NCBI GenBank assembly: GCA_001437855.1
Contig: LIBD01000044.1
Span: 1 to 7,150 of the forward strand
From: Actinobacteria bacterium BACL4 MAG-120820-bin23
GTDB lineage: Bacteria; Actinomycetota; Actinomycetes; Nanopelagicales; Nanopelagicaceae
Length of the DNA stretch: 7,150 nt
Direction: 5' to 3'
The notes under the pieces were generated by a model, which was given only the letters and a program-made list of their open reading frames with translations, was not told the DNA's origin and made no database searches. The position numbers and the translations under genes were made by a program. Positions 6,264 through 7,150 of this stretch are shown in pieces; the stretch's first letter is position 1; each line of letters starts with the position of its first letter.

Positions 6264-6698
6264 ATGTCTAATCCAACTAGTTCAACCGTTTCGATATCCG
6301 CATCCGCTGATGAGGTAAGAGCGGTGTTATTTGATATCGCAAATTACCCAAGCTGGTCGAGCTCATTTAAATCAGCAACAGTTTTGGTGAGTGATGCTGA
6401 TGGTAGGGCCACTCAGGTAAAACTCAGCGTTGACGCCGGCGCGCTAAAGGACAAACCAACATTAAATTACGATTGGTCAGGCTTTCCAGATCGAGTTGAT
6501 TTCTCATTAGAGGATGCTGATTTGTTAACTGAAATGAGTGGGGCTTTCATTATTAAAGATAATGGCGATGAAACTGAAGTTACTTTCGAAATGACCGTAG
6601 CACTTTCAATGCCAGTGCCCGAGATGATGCGCACTAAGGCAGAAAAAGCAACCATTGACCTGGCTTTAAAGCAGTTAAAGGAAAAACTGGAAAATTAA
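6264..6698 (+). CDS. SRPBCC (START-like, polyketide cyclase/dehydrase) family protein, TB16.3-like
   Basis: This 144-aa cytosolic protein has a helix-grip pattern. It opens with strand STVSISASADEV, then VLFDIANYPSWSSSFKSATVL (residues 21-41, with the family-typical NYPSW), alternating beta strands through the middle (DRVDFSLED, MSGAFIIKD, EVTFEMTVALSMPVP), and ends in a long amphipathic helix from about 118 to 144. The fold makes a hydrophobic cavity for lipids or other apolar ligands; no catalytic residue can be assigned. A protein of this type, Rv2185c/TB16.3, lies near pimB and fadD15 in M. tuberculosis as I recall, so a role in handling a lipid intermediate is plausible but unproven. The ATG at 6264 is supported by the leaderless promoter. 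It is divergent from the acyl-CoA ligase by 98 bp and 1 nt from the downstream glucokinase, so it is probably cotranscribed with it. Confidence 0.85.
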   Translation: MSNPTSSTVSISASADEVRAVLFDIANYPSWSSSFKSATVLVSDADGRATQVKLSVDAGALKDKPTLNYDWSGFPDRVDFSLEDADLLTEMSGAFIIKDNGDETEVTFEMTVALSMPVPEMMRTKAEKATIDLALKQLKEKLEN

Positions 6699-6699
6699 T

Positions 6700-7150
6700 T
6701 TGAGCAATCAAATTCCCAGCTCAGCTATAACAATTGGTATTGATATCGGTGGTACCAAGATTCTTGGTGGGCTAGTTGATAGTTCAGGAAATATCTTATC
6801 CGCTACCAGACGAGATACGCCTAAAGCAGGTGGTGATGAGCTCTACCTTCAAATATGTGAGGTTATTAGAGAGCTAAATAGTAAATCTGAAGCATCCGGA
6901 ATTGGAATTAGCTGCGCTGCTTTAATTTCTTCAGATCGTAAAACTGTGATCTCTGCTCCAAACATTTCAAATTGGAATTTTGTAAATTTAGGAGAACGCT
7001 TAGAACGAGATTTTTCTCTGCCAATAGTTGTTGAAAATGATGCTAATGCTGCAATGTGGGCTGAGTATAAATTTGGAGCTGCTAAAGGTTTTAATCCAGT
7101 TATGTTTTTTATTATTGGCACAGGCATGGGTGGGGGATTTGTGGTCGATG
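6700..7150 (+). CDS. ROK-family glucokinase, N-terminal half (truncated by window edge)
   Basis: The frame runs from a TTG at 6700 to the window edge without a stop and gives 150 residues, about half of a usual 310-320 aa ROK protein. The phosphate-binding IGIDIGGTKILGGLVD (12-27), the catalytic-base motif VENDANAAMWAEYKFGAAKG (Asp114) and GTGMGGGFV (140-148) are diagnostic of the sugar kinase branch. There is no N-terminal helix-turn-helix, so it is a kinase and not a NagC/XylR-type repressor. Phosphorylation of glucose by ATP or polyphosphate is the likely role. The zinc-binding cysteine motif expected further on lies outside the window, so substrate is not settled. The start is TTG, one base after the SRPBCC stop, as at the endopeptidase/pimB junction. 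No strong ribosome binding site is seen; AAAGGA at 6677-6682 is rather far upstream. Confidence 0.88.
   Translation, partial: MSNQIPSSAITIGIDIGGTKILGGLVDSSGNILSATRRDTPKAGGDELYLQICEVIRELNSKSEASGIGISCAALISSDRKTVISAPNISNWNFVNLGERLERDFSLPIVVENDANAAMWAEYKFGAAKGFNPVMFFIIGTGMGGGFVVD

Noticed and set aside
1..7150. Mobile element, prophage, defence system, CRISPR, tRNA or rRNA
   Set aside because: No transposase-, integrase- or Cas-like protein, no direct-repeat array and no structured RNA gene was seen. Composition appears even and genes interlock tightly, which argues for a resident chromosomal region.

Overview
This window looks like chromosomal DNA from a low-GC, streamlined actinobacterium. The freshwater acI group (Nanopelagicales; Planktophila/Nanopelagicus-like) is my best guess. 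The gene set is typically actinobacterial: a PimB-type mannosyltransferase next to an NlpC/P60 endopeptidase, a FadD15-type acyl-CoA ligase, a TB16.3-like SRPBCC protein and a ROK glucokinase. The DNA is nevertheless AT-rich, genes are packed with 1-nt gaps or overlaps, and several promoters appear leaderless. The assignment is inference; no marker gene is present.

Layout. The left edge holds the tail of an EamA/DMT transporter (1-216, +). It runs convergently into a short RibD-type reductase gene (205-729, -). Divergent from the reductase, across only 49 bp, is a 64-aa four-cysteine protein (779-973, +). After a 118-bp gap comes a secreted NlpC/P60 peptidoglycan endopeptidase (1092-2093, +), tightly followed by a PimB-like GT4 mannosyltransferase (2095-3231, +). 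That pair runs convergently, with a 15-nt overlap, into a minus-strand operon read from right to left: long-chain acyl-CoA ligase (4381-6165), a soluble sensor-less histidine kinase (3825-4397) and a NarL/LuxR response regulator (3217-3828). Divergent from the ligase are an SRPBCC protein (6264-6698, +) and a ROK glucokinase cut by the right edge (6700-7150, +).

How the genes fit together. Endopeptidase, PimB, acyl-CoA ligase, SRPBCC protein and glucokinase form an envelope and lipid neighbourhood. From memory it matches the Mycobacterium tuberculosis Rv2190c-Rv2188c-Rv2187-Rv2185c region and the Corynebacterium pimB/glk region. The notable local addition is a two-component pair with no sensor domain, translationally coupled to the acyl-CoA ligase. 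This suggests a cytoplasmic signalling pair tied to fatty-acid or envelope state.

Expression signals. Five genes that start transcription units begin with ATG and have a TANNNT hexamer 6 nt (four genes) or 8 nt (one gene) upstream, with no Shine-Dalgarno sequence: the leaderless pattern. Three of the four downstream operon genes begin with TTG, either 1 nt after the preceding stop or in a TTGA stop/start overlap. I saw no mobile element, CRISPR array, tRNA or rRNA. Once the four-cysteine gene is accepted, no gene-free stretch exceeds 300 bp.
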